DNA of 64,000 nucleotides, from contig JACKCD010000024.1 in the NCBI GenBank assembly GCA_020634215.1, forward strand, positions 1-64,000, given 5' to 3'. Origin of the DNA: Ardenticatenaceae bacterium. Lineage in GTDB: Bacteria; Chloroflexota; Anaerolineae; Promineifilales; Promineifilaceae. The position numbers and the translations under genes are program-made. How positions within the stretch are numbered: position 1 is the stretch's first letter; the number at the start of each line of letters is the position of its first letter. Shown here one piece after another: positions 8,781-17,822 of this stretch. The notes below the pieces were generated by a model, which saw nothing but the letters and a program-made list of their open reading frames with translations, searched no databases and was not told where the DNA came from.

Positions 8781-10829
8781 ATGAAAAGACATATCTACCT
8801 TGAAGACATTCCGCTGGACGAGGCGCAGGCGGTGCTGCGGGCGGCGTTAGAGGCGGCTGATTTGTGGCGGCCATTGGGCAGCGAGACGATTTCGGTGGCG
8901 GAGGCCAACGGCCGTTTTACCGCAACGGCCGTTTTTGCCAAACTTTCCGCCCCCCACTACCACGCCAGCGCCATGGACGGCTACGCCCTGCGTGCACAGG
9001 ACACGGTGGGCGCAAGCGAAACAAATCCCCTTACCCTCAACCTAATTGACAGCGAAACCCCGCCCGATAGCGTGGCGCGACCCATTCAGGCGGTCAACAC
9101 CGGCCACCCATTGCCAAGCTGGGCCAACGCCGTCGTCATGATTGAACACACCGAGCCGGTGACGCTGCCCAACGGCACGGCTGGCATTCAAATTCGGGCG
9201 GCACTGCCCCCCTGGCACCACGTCCGCCCTATGGGTGAAGACATGGTGGCAACGGAGCTGGTTCTGCCCGCCAACCACAAGCTGCGGCCGGTGGACTTGG
9301 GGGCGTTGGCGGGGTCAGGCCATGCCACAGTAACGGTTTATCGGCAGCCGCGAGTGGCGATTATTCCCACAGGGTCGGAACTGGTAGCGGCCGAGTTCGC
9401 CGTTGCTTCTGGCATCGCCTCCGGCCAAATCATCGAATACAACAGCATTGTCCTGGCGGCGCAGGTTGCCAACTGGGGCGGCTTGCCCACTCGCTGGCCG
9501 ATTGTGAAGGATGAGTTCGCGGCGATCCAAACGGCCGTTCGTGAAGCTGCCCAAACCCACGACCTGGTGCTGCTCAATGCGGGGTCGTCGGCCGGCAGCG
9601 AGGATTACACAGCCCACGTTGTGCAATCGCTGGGGCAACTGCTGGTGCATGGTGTCGCCGTTCGCCCCGGTCACCCGGTGATTATTGGGTTATTGGAGAT
9701 TGGGGATTGGAGATTGGAGATTGGAGATTGGGCAATCTCTAATCCCCAATCTCCAGCCTCAACGACTCCACACCCCATCCCCATCATCGGCGTTCCCGGC
9801 TACCCCGTCAGCGCTGCCCTCACTGGCGAAATCTTTATTGAGCCGCTGCTGGCACGGTGGCAGGGGCGGTTGCCCTACGAGCCGCCAACCATTCAGGCCA
9901 AACTCACGCGCAAAATCAACTCCCACACGGGCGACGATGACTTTGTGCGGGTGGCGGTGGGCAAGGTGGGCGACAACATCATGACCACCCCCATCAGTCG
10001 CGGCGCGGGGGTCATCACCTCGCTGGTGCGGGCTGATGGCATTGTCCGCATTCCGCGCTTTAGCGAAGGGGCGGACGCCGGGGCAACGGTGACGGTGCAT
10101 TTGTACCGCACGCCCAGAGAGATTGAGCAGACTATTGTGGCGATTGGCAGCCATGATTTGACGTTGGACGTGCTGGCGCAGTTTCTGGCGGAAAAAACGG
10201 CCGTTTTTCGGCTCATGTCGGCCAATGTCGGCAGCCTCGGCGGGCTAGTAGCCCTGCGGCGCGGCGAATGTCATCTGGCTGGCTCCCATTTGCTTGACCC
10301 GGAAACAGGGGTCTACAACGACAGCTACATCCGCCGCTATTTGCCGGGGCAGCCGGTGGCGGTGGTTACGTTGGTGGGGCGGGAACAGGGATGGATCGTG
10401 CCGCTGGGCAATCCAAAGGGGTTGGCGGGCTGGGAAGATGCGGCCAACCCGGATGTGCAACTGGTTAACCGGCAGCGCGGCGCGGGAACGCGGGTACTGC
10501 TGGATTATGAGCTGGGGCGGCGGGGAATTGACCCGGCGCAGGTGCGTGGCTATGGCCGTGAGGAGTATACCCACCTGGCGGTGGCGGCAGCGGTTTCATC
10601 TGGCGTGGCCGATGCTGGGTTGGGGATTCAGGCAGCGGCGCGGGCGCTCAACCTTGGTTTTGTGCCGCTGGCGCATGAGCAGTATGAGCTGGTTATCCCG
10701 CTTGCCCACTATGAAAGCGAGCAGCTAAAGCCGCTGCTGGATTTGCTGCATGATGGGGGGATGAGAACGGCCGTTTCTGCTCTCCCTGGCTATGATGTCA
10801 CGATCATGGGGCAAGTAAGAATTCTGTAA
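8781..10829 (+). CDS. moeA: MoeA molybdopterin molybdenumtransferase fused to PBP-like domain
   Basis: Residues 1 to about 410 form MoeA, which inserts molybdate into adenylylated molybdopterin: an N-terminal domain (HASAMDGYALRA), the MoCF-binding domain (VAIIPTGSELV, NSIVLAAQVANWGG, GGSSAGSEDYT-like NAGSSAGSEDYT, VPGYPVSA) and the MoeA C-terminal domain. Residues about 440-680 match the periplasmic-binding-protein-like domain fused to MoeA in some bacteria and archaea (NRQRGAGTRVLLDYEL, AVAAAVSSGVADAGLGI), probably a ligand or molybdate-sensing module. Residues about 302-325 are an in-frame insertion of the GAGATTGG hairpin repeat, in the segment between RPGHPVIIG and the VPGYPVSA motif. 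The gene stands alone; its molybdoenzyme partner is not in the window. Confidence 0.9.
   Translation: MKRHIYLEDIPLDEAQAVLRAALEAADLWRPLGSETISVAEANGRFTATAVFAKLSAPHYHASAMDGYALRAQDTVGASETNPLTLNLIDSETPPDSVARPIQAVNTGHPLPSWANAVVMIEHTEPVTLPNGTAGIQIRAALPPWHHVRPMGEDMVATELVLPANHKLRPVDLGALAGSGHATVTVYRQPRVAIIPTGSELVAAEFAVASGIASGQIIEYNSIVLAAQVANWGGLPTRWPIVKDEFAAIQTAVREAAQTHDLVLLNAGSSAGSEDYTAHVVQSLGQLLVHGVAVRPGHPVIIGLLEIGDWRLEIGDWAISNPQSPASTTPHPIPIIGVPGYPVSAALTGEIFIEPLLARWQGRLPYEPPTIQAKLTRKINSHTGDDDFVRVAVGKVGDNIMTTPISRGAGVITSLVRADGIVRIPRFSEGADAGATVTVHLYRTPREIEQTIVAIGSHDLTLDVLAQFLAEKTAVFRLMSANVGSLGGLVALRRGECHLAGSHLLDPETGVYNDSYIRRYLPGQPVAVVTLVGREQGWIVPLGNPKGLAGWEDAANPDVQLVNRQRGAGTRVLLDYELGRRGIDPAQVRGYGREEYTHLAVAAAVSSGVADAGLGIQAAARALNLGFVPLAHEQYELVIPLAHYESEQLKPLLDLLHDGGMRTAVSALPGYDVTIMGQVRIL
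9688..9756. repeat. GAGATTGG-word hairpin inserted in frame in moeA
   Basis: Four to five tandem GGAGATTG words are followed by the inverted arm CAATCTCTAATCCCCAATCT. The same element is intergenic elsewhere in the window. Here it encodes EIGDWRLEIGDWAISNPQSP in the MoeA reading frame without a stop. Confidence 0.88.
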
Positions 10830-10870
10830 ACCCATTGTCAAACGGCCGTTACCCTTGCTAAAATGTTCTA

Positions 10871-11707
10871 ATGGGTATATGGATTTGGCGATTAGGCATA
10901 ACGGCCGTTTTATTGACTACCACCTTTTACTATGGTCGTGGTCGTCACTTGGTGCCAAGCAGCAGGCTATCGGCCACGTCTTTCACTGCCGGGATTGCCA
11001 TTTTGCTGCTTGCCTTGGCAACACCGTTTCATCAGCTTGCCAGCCAATATTTTTCTCTGCGCGTGGCGCAACATCTGCTGCTCATCGCCTGGATTCCGGC
11101 GTTGCTGATGGCGGCCAACCCGCTGCCACAGATTTTGGCCGGGCTGCCGGATGAATGGCGGGGTTGGTTGGAGGAAAAACGGCCGTTTGTGGCAAAAATA
11201 CGGCCGTTTACCAATCGCGGTGTCGCCTGGCTGCTCTTTATCTCCACCTTTTGGCTCTGGTACGACCCGCTCATTCACCAAGCTACCCTTCTGCACCCCC
11301 TGCTGCGCTGGGTCGAAATCCCGATGCTGTTGGGGGCGGCGCTGCTCTACTGGTGGCACATTACCCAGGCTTACCCATATTGGCATCCCCCCATCCCCCC
11401 CCTGGCTCGCGCCGCCTACACCATCATCGGAGCCGCACCCATCAAAATCGTAGGGTTAATCTTGCTCATCAACCCCCAAACTGTTTTTCTCTATCCCCAA
11501 ACCTTTCGCTTTTCCGGGCTAGACATCAACGACTATAATGTAGGCTCCATGCTGATTTGGGTGTTAGGCGGCATCGTTTTCAGTACCACCACCATTCTGC
11601 TCATGCGCGACTGGCTGAAAACAGAAGAGGACAAGCCTTCACTCCCCATTTCCACTTGGTCAAGCGATGAGGCACTGGCAGCACCCGGTCTAAGGCGAAA
11701 ATCATAA
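10871..11707 (+). CDS. Cytochrome c oxidase assembly factor CtaG-family membrane protein
   Basis: The 278-residue polytopic protein has about seven hydrophobic segments. It contains the caa3-type CtaG signature: a conserved F-SLRVAQHLLLIAWIPALLM segment, WLLFISTFWLWYDPL, a central histidine in HQATLLHPLLRWVE and the YWWHITQA segment. CtaG proteins of this type assist copper delivery to, and assembly of, heme-copper oxidases in the membrane. No oxidase subunits are nearby. No strong Shine-Dalgarno sequence precedes the ATG; the gene follows moeA by 41 bp, so it may be co-transcribed with it. Confidence 0.75.
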   Translation: MGIWIWRLGITAVLLTTTFYYGRGRHLVPSSRLSATSFTAGIAILLLALATPFHQLASQYFSLRVAQHLLLIAWIPALLMAANPLPQILAGLPDEWRGWLEEKRPFVAKIRPFTNRGVAWLLFISTFWLWYDPLIHQATLLHPLLRWVEIPMLLGAALLYWWHITQAYPYWHPPIPPLARAAYTIIGAAPIKIVGLILLINPQTVFLYPQTFRFSGLDINDYNVGSMLIWVLGGIVFSTTTILLMRDWLKTEEDKPSLPISTWSSDEALAAPGLRRKS

Positions 11708-11754
11708 GACGTAGAGGTTCCTGTTGATGCCACCACAACGGCAAGGATGTTCAC

Positions 11755-12258
11755 ATGAGTAAATTTGAGGAGATTTGTCTGGCATATAGCCAAGCCCGGC
11801 GCACGTTTAATGAGTATGAGGAAACATGCCGCGATTTTGCACGGGAACTAGTTTTTGGCATGGTTGATTATCTCGAATGGCCGCAAGACCAGGAGATCAC
11901 CTACATTCCACTGGGAGAAGAGTTTGACCCCTCCAATCGCTTTTATGCCCTTGCTGGAGCCATGCGGATGGGGGATGAGTCATTTTGGCACTTTGGCGTA
12001 GAGTTAGCGGTGCATGATCAAGGGCGCTCCTATCCAAGCTCCTTTGTGCTGAGCTTCTTCATCAAGAAAGTAGGTGAACATTTTGTTGTCAAACTGGGAC
12101 CAAACGGGCGTGAGATTCGCATTCCCGAAGGGGCACGCGGGCAGCTCGACCCGTTTTATGAGGCGGTGTTCCTGCAAATCAAAAATTTCTTTGCCAAAGA
12201 TTACATTAAGGCTTTGACGGGGACGGAACGGGAGTTTGGGTTTATTACTTTGCTTTAA
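11755..12258 (+). CDS. Uncharacterised soluble protein
   Basis: The 167-residue protein is soluble, slightly acidic, and has no motif I recognise. It has an N-terminal helical part rich in tyrosine and arginine (AYSQARRTFNEYEETCRDFA) and a mixed alpha/beta remainder (PLGEEFDPSNRFYALAGAM, FWHFGVELAVHD, VVKLGPNGREIRIP). An AAGGA stands upstream of the ATG and codon use matches the neighbours, so it is probably a real gene. It is followed directly by a perfect hairpin that may end transcription. Confidence 0.7.
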   Translation: MSKFEEICLAYSQARRTFNEYEETCRDFARELVFGMVDYLEWPQDQEITYIPLGEEFDPSNRFYALAGAMRMGDESFWHFGVELAVHDQGRSYPSSFVLSFFIKKVGEHFVVKLGPNGREIRIPEGARGQLDPFYEAVFLQIKNFFAKDYIKALTGTEREFGFITLL

Positions 12259-12260
12259 AT

Positions 12261-12319
12261 AGAGATTAGAGATTGGAGATTGGCATTGATTAATCTCCAA
12301 TCTCTAATCTCCAATCTCA
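12261..12319. repeat. Perfect GAGATTGG-word hairpin
   Basis: The left arm GAGATTAGAGATTGGAGATT (12262-12281) and right arm AATCTCCAATCTCTAATCTC (12292-12311) are exact 20-bp reverse complements around a 10-nt loop. It starts 3 bp after the stop of the preceding gene and ends just before the TrmH gene. It lacks a U-tract, so it is a hairpin repeat rather than a classical terminator. Confidence 0.92.
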
Positions 12320-12329
12320 ACAAGTAATA

Positions 12330-13124
12330 ATGATCTCTAGTTTGCAAAACGGCCGTATTAAACAACTTGTTAAGCTCAACAACCGGCGGCAGCGGGACGC
12401 GGCGCGGCTGACGCTAGTGGAGGGGGAGCGCGAGGTGCTGCGGGCATTGGCAGCGGGCGTGGTACCAACGGCCGTTTTTGTCTGCCCCGAACTGCTCACC
12501 AACCAAGAAATGGCGGCACAACTGCGGCAGTTGGCGGCGCGGGGAACCGAGTGGGTGGAGATCACAACGGCCGTTTTTCAAAAAATCGCCTATCGTGGTG
12601 AAAGCGGTGGCGTGGTGCTAACCGTCCCCTACTGGCCGACGCGCTTAACCGACCTGCCTCAAACGGCCAACCCGTTTTATATCGTGGTGGACAACGTGGA
12701 AAAGCCGGGCAACCTGGGAGCTATCCTGCGTACAGCCGATGCCGCCGGGGTGGACGGGGTGATTGTGACGGGTGACAGCAGCACCGACATCTTTAACCCC
12801 AACGTGGTGCGGGCCAGCCTGGGAACCTTATTTCATGTGCCGGTGGCGGTGAGTGGGGTAAAGGGAACGGCCGTTTGGCTCCGACAACGCCACATCCAAA
12901 TCATCGCCGCCACCCCCGCCGGGCAAACCAGCTACACCAACGTGCCCATGCACGGCCCCGTCGCCATCGTCATGGGCAGCGAAGCCCACGGCCTCGGCGA
13001 CGACTGGCTTGCCCAAACCGACACCCACGTCGTTATCCCCATGCACGGCATCGCCGACAGCCTCAACCTATCCACCGCCACCGCCCTGCTGCTCTACGAG
13101 GTGGTGCGCCAGCGGGGGCAGTGA
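12330..13124 (+). CDS. SpoU/TrmH family RNA 2'-O-ribose methyltransferase
   Basis: SAM-dependent RNA 2'-O-methyltransferase of the SPOUT class. The 264-residue protein has the SpoU substrate-binding N-terminal domain (NRRQRDAARLTLVEGEREVL) and the trefoil-knot catalytic domain with motif 1 (NPGNLGAILRTADAAG-like KPGNLGAILRTADAAG), motif 2 (VMGSEAHGL) and motif 3 (IPMHGIADSLNLSTATALLL). It resembles 23S rRNA methyltransferases such as RlmB or TsnR types; the exact target cannot be read from sequence. The gene sits between a repeat hairpin and the mdh promoter. Confidence 0.92.
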   Translation: MISSLQNGRIKQLVKLNNRRQRDAARLTLVEGEREVLRALAAGVVPTAVFVCPELLTNQEMAAQLRQLAARGTEWVEITTAVFQKIAYRGESGGVVLTVPYWPTRLTDLPQTANPFYIVVDNVEKPGNLGAILRTADAAGVDGVIVTGDSSTDIFNPNVVRASLGTLFHVPVAVSGVKGTAVWLRQRHIQIIAATPAGQTSYTNVPMHGPVAIVMGSEAHGLGDDWLAQTDTHVVIPMHGIADSLNLSTATALLLYEVVRQRGQ

Positions 13125-13125
13125 C

Positions 13126-13153
13126 TTGCCACTTTGCGCCAATGGGCGATAAT
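13126..13153 (+). promoter_or_regulatory. Candidate sigma-70 promoter for mdh
   Basis: A TTGCCA -35 box (13126-13131), a 16-bp spacer and a GATAAT -10 box (13148-13153) lie about 107 bp upstream of the malate dehydrogenase ATG and directly after the TrmH stop codon. Confidence 0.5.
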
Positions 13154-13260
13154 CCCATTATCCAAAAGATACCTTTACAAAAAACGATTGGGGTTGCGAG
13201 CAGGCAGTTGTGCCAGAACAGAGCTTGGCAACCCCAACCGGTTTAAGGAGAAAAAACATC

Positions 13261-14244
13261 ATGTCACGAGTTGTTAAAGTTGCTGTTACAGGCGCGGCCG
13301 GGCAGATTGGCTACTCACTGCTGCCGCGTATCGCCAATGGCGAAGTTTTTGGCATGGACACCAAAATCCATCTGCACCTGCTGGAAATCACTCCGGCTTT
13401 GCCATCGCTGGAAGGGGTTGTGATGGAAATGGACGACTGCGCCTTTCCACTGCTGGAAAAAATGGTTGTTACTGACGACCCCAACGTTGCCTTTGACGGC
13501 GTGAATTGGGCCTTGCTGGTTGGCTCACGCCCGCGCAGCGCCGGTATGGAGCGCGGCGACCTGATTTTGGCAAATGGCCCCATCTTTACCGGGCAAGGGC
13601 AGGCACTTCAGCGCGGCGCGTCTGATGTGCGTGTGCTGGTGGTGGGCAACCCTGCCAACACCAACTGCCTCATCGCCATGAACAACGCCCCCGACATTCC
13701 GCGCGAGCGGTTTGGCGCTCTCACCCGGCTCGACCAAAACCGGGCTTATGCTCAGCTGGCGCAAAAGGCCGGGGTGACGGTCAATGAGGTGAGCAACGTT
13801 ACCATCTGGGGCAACCACAGCGCCACCCAGTATCCCGACGGAGAAAATGCCAAAATTAACGGCCGTCCCGCCCCCGAAGTCATCAACGACATGGAATGGA
13901 TGCGCGGCGAATTTATCAGCGTTGTGCAAAAGCGAGGTGCTGCTGTCATCCAAGCACGCGGCAAATCCTCCGCCGCCTCCGCCGCCTCCGCCGCCCTCGA
14001 CCACGTTCGCAGCTTTGAAGCCAAAACCCCAGAAGGCAACTGGTTCTCGGCCGCTGTCGCCTCCGACGGTAGCTACGGCATTGACAACGGCCTCATCTTC
14101 TCCTTCCCGCTGGTCAGCGACGGCCAGGGCGGCTACAGCATCGTCCAAGATGTGCCGCTCAACGACTTTGCCCAAAGCAAAATCCAGGCGACGCTAGACG
14201 AACTGCGCGAAGAGCGCGACGTTGTGGCGCATTTGTTGCAGTAA
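13261..14244 (+). CDS. mdh: Malate dehydrogenase
   Basis: NAD-dependent oxidation of malate to oxaloacetate in the TCA cycle. The 327-residue protein begins with the Rossmann motif VAVTGAAGQIGYSLLPRIA. It contains GSRPRSAGMERGDLI (mobile loop arginines), VGNPANTNCLIA, LTRLDQNRAYAQLA, the catalytic WGNHSATQYPD histidine and GKSSAASAASAALDH. This is the GAAGQIGY type of bacterial MDH similar to cytosolic enzymes. The start is fixed by AAGGAG at 13245-13250; an upstream GTG-initiated extension to 13210 lacks homology. A short GCC-TCC run at 13.96-14.0 kb encodes the normal AASAASAA helix. Confidence 0.96.
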   Translation: MSRVVKVAVTGAAGQIGYSLLPRIANGEVFGMDTKIHLHLLEITPALPSLEGVVMEMDDCAFPLLEKMVVTDDPNVAFDGVNWALLVGSRPRSAGMERGDLILANGPIFTGQGQALQRGASDVRVLVVGNPANTNCLIAMNNAPDIPRERFGALTRLDQNRAYAQLAQKAGVTVNEVSNVTIWGNHSATQYPDGENAKINGRPAPEVINDMEWMRGEFISVVQKRGAAVIQARGKSSAASAASAALDHVRSFEAKTPEGNWFSAAVASDGSYGIDNGLIFSFPLVSDGQGGYSIVQDVPLNDFAQSKIQATLDELREERDVVAHLLQ

Positions 14245-14255
14245 CTCGTTTTGCC

Positions 14256-14340
14256 GTAGGGAGTAGGGCGTAGAGTGTAGGGAGTAGGGTGTAAAATACA
14301 CTTCACGCCCTACTCCCCACGCCCTACTCCCCACTCCCCT
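14256..14340. repeat. GTAGGGAGTAGGGC-word hairpin
   Basis: Tandem words GTAGGGAGTAGGGCGTAG on the left and CGCCCTACTCCCCACGCCC on the right form an imperfect long hairpin between mdh and the peptidase gene. It has the same architecture as the GAGATTGG family but a different word. Confidence 0.85.
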
Positions 14341-14349
14341 AACTTCCCC

Positions 14350-15513
14350 ATGAGCCTTAACAGCAAGCTAGAGCAAACCTACCGCCGGCCGCAATCGTGG
14401 CTGGTGACGGCGTGGGCGTGGTTGTTCAACCTCACGCTCTACGGGCTGTTGGCACTCGTGGTGGTCAACATCAACCACATTGCCATTCGGGCGCGGCTGA
14501 GCGGGGAAAGCAGCTTGTTTGGCAGCTTTTTTCGGCTGCTGGTGGTGGGGGCAGCACTGCTGCTGCTAACCTCGGCCGTACATGAGCTGGGACATCTGCT
14601 AGGGGGCTGGCTGGCAAAGCTCCGTTTTTATTTGCTAGTAGTGGGGCCGTTTAAGATTAGCCGCGAAACGGGCAAGCTGCGTCTTAGCCTAAGCCGGGGC
14701 GGAGCGTTTAATGGGCTGGCGGCCAGCATCCCCGAACAGATTTATAATTTGCGCCGCCGAATGCTGCTATTTGCCCTGGGTGGGCCAGTGGCAAGCCTAT
14801 TATTGGCACTGCTGGCGGGGGCATTGTTTTATGGGTTGCCCCCCAACGTTCCGGCCTGGGTTGGGGAATGTGCGGCGATAACGGCCGTTTACTCCCTCAT
14901 CTTCTTCCTCACCTCCATGAAACCCGGCACTTACCCCAACGGAATGCCCGCCGACGGCGGCCGCATTCTCATGCTGCTGCAAAACGGCACCGAAGCCAAA
15001 CGCTGGTGCGCTTTAGTTGCCCTCAACTCGGCCGATGTGCAGGGGCAGCGTCCCCGCGACTGGGACGAAACGATGGTGCAGCAGGTGATGACGGGGCTGG
15101 ATGCCTCCTCAGAAGGGATGATGGCGCGGCTGTTGGTCTATCAGTGGGCGGTGGATAACGGCCGTTTTGCCCAAGCCCACCTCCTCCTCGACGATGCCTT
15201 TGCCCTCCGCGCCAGCCGTTTCCCCGGAGCCATTGGCCGCTTCACCCTGGAAAAAGCGTACCTGCTCGCCTGCCAGCAAAACAACCCCGTTGCAGGGCGG
15301 GAATGGCTGGAACGATTACGGCGGCGCAGCACCGACCACCCCCTCTCCTGCCGCGCCGAAGCCGCCGTGCTGCTGCGCGAAGGCCAGCTCCCCGCCGCCC
15401 GCGCCAGGGCCACCATCGGCCTCGACACCCTCCGCCACTACCCCCAAACCGGAGCCAACCTGGCCGAAGCGGCGTGGCTGCGGGCGATTTTGGATCAAAC
15501 AACGGGAGATTAG
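14350..15513 (+). CDS. M50-like membrane zinc metallopeptidase
   Basis: The 387-residue protein has several membrane segments in its first 200 residues and a soluble helical, TPR-like C-terminal half. The zinc motif HELGH (H78, E79, H82) lies in a membrane segment and the third ligand fits PADGGR (D202), the arrangement of site-2-protease-like M50 peptidases. A substrate cannot be named. The stop codon TAG lies inside the following GAGATTGG repeat. Family call is likely from the two motifs and topology. Confidence 0.72.
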   Translation: MSLNSKLEQTYRRPQSWLVTAWAWLFNLTLYGLLALVVVNINHIAIRARLSGESSLFGSFFRLLVVGAALLLLTSAVHELGHLLGGWLAKLRFYLLVVGPFKISRETGKLRLSLSRGGAFNGLAASIPEQIYNLRRRMLLFALGGPVASLLLALLAGALFYGLPPNVPAWVGECAAITAVYSLIFFLTSMKPGTYPNGMPADGGRILMLLQNGTEAKRWCALVALNSADVQGQRPRDWDETMVQQVMTGLDASSEGMMARLLVYQWAVDNGRFAQAHLLLDDAFALRASRFPGAIGRFTLEKAYLLACQQNNPVAGREWLERLRRRSTDHPLSCRAEAAVLLREGQLPAARARATIGLDTLRHYPQTGANLAEAAWLRAILDQTTGD

Positions 15514-15574
15514 GGATTAGAGATTGGAGATTGAAAACCTTTATCAATCTCCAATCTCCAATCTCCAATCTCTA
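15505..15574. repeat. GAGATTGG-word hairpin overlapping a stop codon
   Basis: The left arm GAGATTAGGGATTAGAGATT begins inside the last codons of the M50-like gene and provides its TAG stop. The right arm CAATCTCCAATCTCCAATCT ends about 10 bp before the ATG of the ABC-F gene. The spacer contains AAACCTTTAT. Confidence 0.9.
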
Positions 15575-15582
15575 TTTCCCCC

Positions 15583-17472
15583 ATGAATTTAATCACCCTG
15601 GAAAACATCAGCAAACAGTTTAGCGAACGGCCGTTGCTCACCCAGGTCAATTTGCGAATCAACAGCGGCGACCGGCTGGGGCTGATTGGCGTGAACGGCA
15701 GCGGCAAAACCACCCTGCTCCGCATCATTACCGGGCTGGAACCCGCCGACAGCGGCGAGCGCACCGTTTGGGGCGGCGTTCGCATTCGCTATTTGCCCCA
15801 GGAGCCGGAGCTAGACGACAGCCTGACCGTGCTGGAGCAGGTGTTTACCAGCGATGCCCCTCACATCCGGCTGCTGCGTGACTATGAGCGCATGACCGCC
15901 CTGCTGCAAGCCAACCCGCGCCAAAAACAGCTTCAGGAGCAGTTTGCCGCCATCAGCGACGAAATGGATCGGCGCAACGGCTGGGCGGCCGAGGCCGAAG
16001 CCAAGGCGGTGCTAACGCGGCTGGGCATTACCCAATTTGCGGCCAAAGTTGGCACCCTCAGCGGCGGCGAACGCAAGCGGGTGGCATTGGCGCAGGGGCT
16101 GGTTGACCCGGCCGACCTGCTCATCCTCGATGAACCCACCAACCATATTGATGCCGACACCGTAGACTGGCTGGAAACCCATTTGCTCAATTTGTCGGGG
16201 GCGCTGCTGATGGTGACGCATGACCGCTACTTTTTGGATCGGGTTGCCAACGGCATCATCGAACTCAACCGGCGCGAATTGGTGAGCTACCCCGGCAACT
16301 ATACCCGCTATTTGGAGCAGCGTGCCGAGCGCGAGGAGCGGCTGGCGACGGACGAGGAAAAGCGGCAAGGAATACTGCGGCGAGAGTTGGCCTGGCTACA
16401 GCGAGGAGCCATTGCGCGTGGGACAAAACAAAAGGCGCGTATCCAGCGGGTGGAAGAGCTACAGCAAATTCGCTATGACCGCGCCGATGACCGGGTGGCG
16501 ATGTCGCTGGCAAGCCGTCGGCTGGGAACCAAGGTGCTGGCGGCACAGGGGTTAACCAAGTCGTTTGGCGAAAATGAGCTGTTCCACGACCTCGATTTTA
16601 CGCTGAAAAAAGGGGATCGTATTGGGCTAATTGGCCCCAACGGGGTGGGCAAAAGCACCCTGCTCGATATTTTGACGGGGCTGTTGCCGCCCGATGCCGG
16701 AACAGTCACCTGGGGAGAGACGGTTGTTGTGGGGTATTACGACCAGCACAGCCGGGAGCTGCCGCTGGACAAGAAGGTGCTGGATTTTATTAACGACCGC
16801 GCCCCGCTGATCCGCACGCAGGAGGGGGAGCGGATCGAGGCGGCGCAAATGTTGGAATGGTTTCTTTTTCCCCGGCCGCAGCAGCAGGCATGGATTTCGT
16901 CGCTGAGCGGGGGGGAGAAGCGGCGGCTGTATTTGTTGAGCGTGCTGGCGCAGCAGCCCAACGTGCTGATTTTGGATGAGCCGACGAATGACCTGGATGT
17001 ACAGACGCTGGCCGTATTGGAGGCTTTTCTCGACCAGTTTAGCGGAAGCCTGATTGTGGTGAGCCACGACCGCTACTTTTTGGACAGGACGGTGGATTTT
17101 TTGGCGGTGTTTGAAAACGGCCGTTTTTCCCCCCGCTACCCCGCCCCCTACAGCACCTACCAGCAGTTGCGCCAGGAAGCCGAGCAGGCCGCCCAACCCG
17201 CCCCCGCTGCCAAACCCCGCCCCAGCGAACCCGCCCTTGCCGCCAAACCGCGCAAGCTTACCTGGAAGGAAAAGCGAGAATTGGAAGAGTTGGACAGCCA
17301 GGTGGAAGCATTGGAGCAAGAAAAAGCCAACCTGCAGGCCGCCATCAACAAGGTTGGCGGCGATTACCAGCAGCTACAAACCCTCTCAACCCAGCTTGAG
17401 CAATGCGAGACCTCGCTGGAAACCATCATGGAACGCTGGTTGGAACTCACCGAGATTGCCGAAAGGGACTGA
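15583..17472 (+). CDS. ABC-F family ATPase, Uup-like
   Basis: Cytosolic ABC-F protein with two nucleotide-binding domains and no membrane domain. Each half has Walker A (GVNGSGKTT and GPNGVGKST), a signature (LSGGERKR and LSGGEKRR) and Walker B (LLILDEPTNHID and VLILDEPTNDLD). The C-terminal 75 residues form a charged coiled coil after a Pro/Ala-rich linker, as in Uup. The 629-residue length fits. Uup-type proteins act on ribosomes or on branched nucleic acid; antibiotic-resistance function is not implied. The gene ends 3 bp from the convergent DUF5615 gene. Confidence 0.92.
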   Translation: MNLITLENISKQFSERPLLTQVNLRINSGDRLGLIGVNGSGKTTLLRIITGLEPADSGERTVWGGVRIRYLPQEPELDDSLTVLEQVFTSDAPHIRLLRDYERMTALLQANPRQKQLQEQFAAISDEMDRRNGWAAEAEAKAVLTRLGITQFAAKVGTLSGGERKRVALAQGLVDPADLLILDEPTNHIDADTVDWLETHLLNLSGALLMVTHDRYFLDRVANGIIELNRRELVSYPGNYTRYLEQRAEREERLATDEEKRQGILRRELAWLQRGAIARGTKQKARIQRVEELQQIRYDRADDRVAMSLASRRLGTKVLAAQGLTKSFGENELFHDLDFTLKKGDRIGLIGPNGVGKSTLLDILTGLLPPDAGTVTWGETVVVGYYDQHSRELPLDKKVLDFINDRAPLIRTQEGERIEAAQMLEWFLFPRPQQQAWISSLSGGEKRRLYLLSVLAQQPNVLILDEPTNDLDVQTLAVLEAFLDQFSGSLIVVSHDRYFLDRTVDFLAVFENGRFSPRYPAPYSTYQQLRQEAEQAAQPAPAAKPRPSEPALAAKPRKLTWKEKRELEELDSQVEALEQEKANLQAAINKVGGDYQQLQTLSTQLEQCETSLETIMERWLELTEIAERD

Positions 17473-17475
17473 TTT

Positions 17476-17820
17476 CTACGGAATCCACATAACGGGATAC
17501 GCCCAATCATCTGGCGACAAATAAGACATCACTACTTCTATCATATCTAACACGGCGGGTAATTGGGCGTTGGGGCGAATGATGAGGATAAGCGGCGTAG
17601 GAATGCCTGAATTCAAACGCTGCCGCACCAGTGGGGGAATCGTTGCGCGGTCTTTGGTAATCAAAACGCGGTTGTGTGCTGCTGCCCAATCAAGAACGGC
17701 CGTATCATCCATGCCCAGCAGTCCAACCTCAGGAACGCGCACAACATCAATTTCAGGTTGCTGTCGTGTCAAAGCATTAGCAAACCGACGGCTTAAGTTT
17801 TCGTCTACCAGGAACTTCAT
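17476..17820 (-). CDS. DUF5615 PIN-like protein, predicted toxin
   Basis: The 114-residue protein starts with KFLVDENLS, has a central DD and the segment RVLITKDRA, which together match the DUF5615/Mut7-C PIN-like fold with conserved acidic residues for metal-dependent RNA cleavage. It lies 2 bp after the DUF433 gene in the same direction, the usual order of this predicted type II toxin-antitoxin pair. Toxicity is an inference from family and context. Confidence 0.82.
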   Translation of the reverse strand: MKFLVDENLSRRFANALTRQQPEIDVVRVPEVGLLGMDDTAVLDWAAAHNRVLITKDRATIPPLVRQRLNSGIPTPLILIIRPNAQLPAVLDMIEVVMSYLSPDDWAYPVMWIP

Positions 17821-17822
17821 GG

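Noticed and set aside
13525..14175. Glycine-rich minus-strand frame in mdh
   Set aside because: It is the complement of the GCC-TCC run and of conserved malate dehydrogenase sequence.
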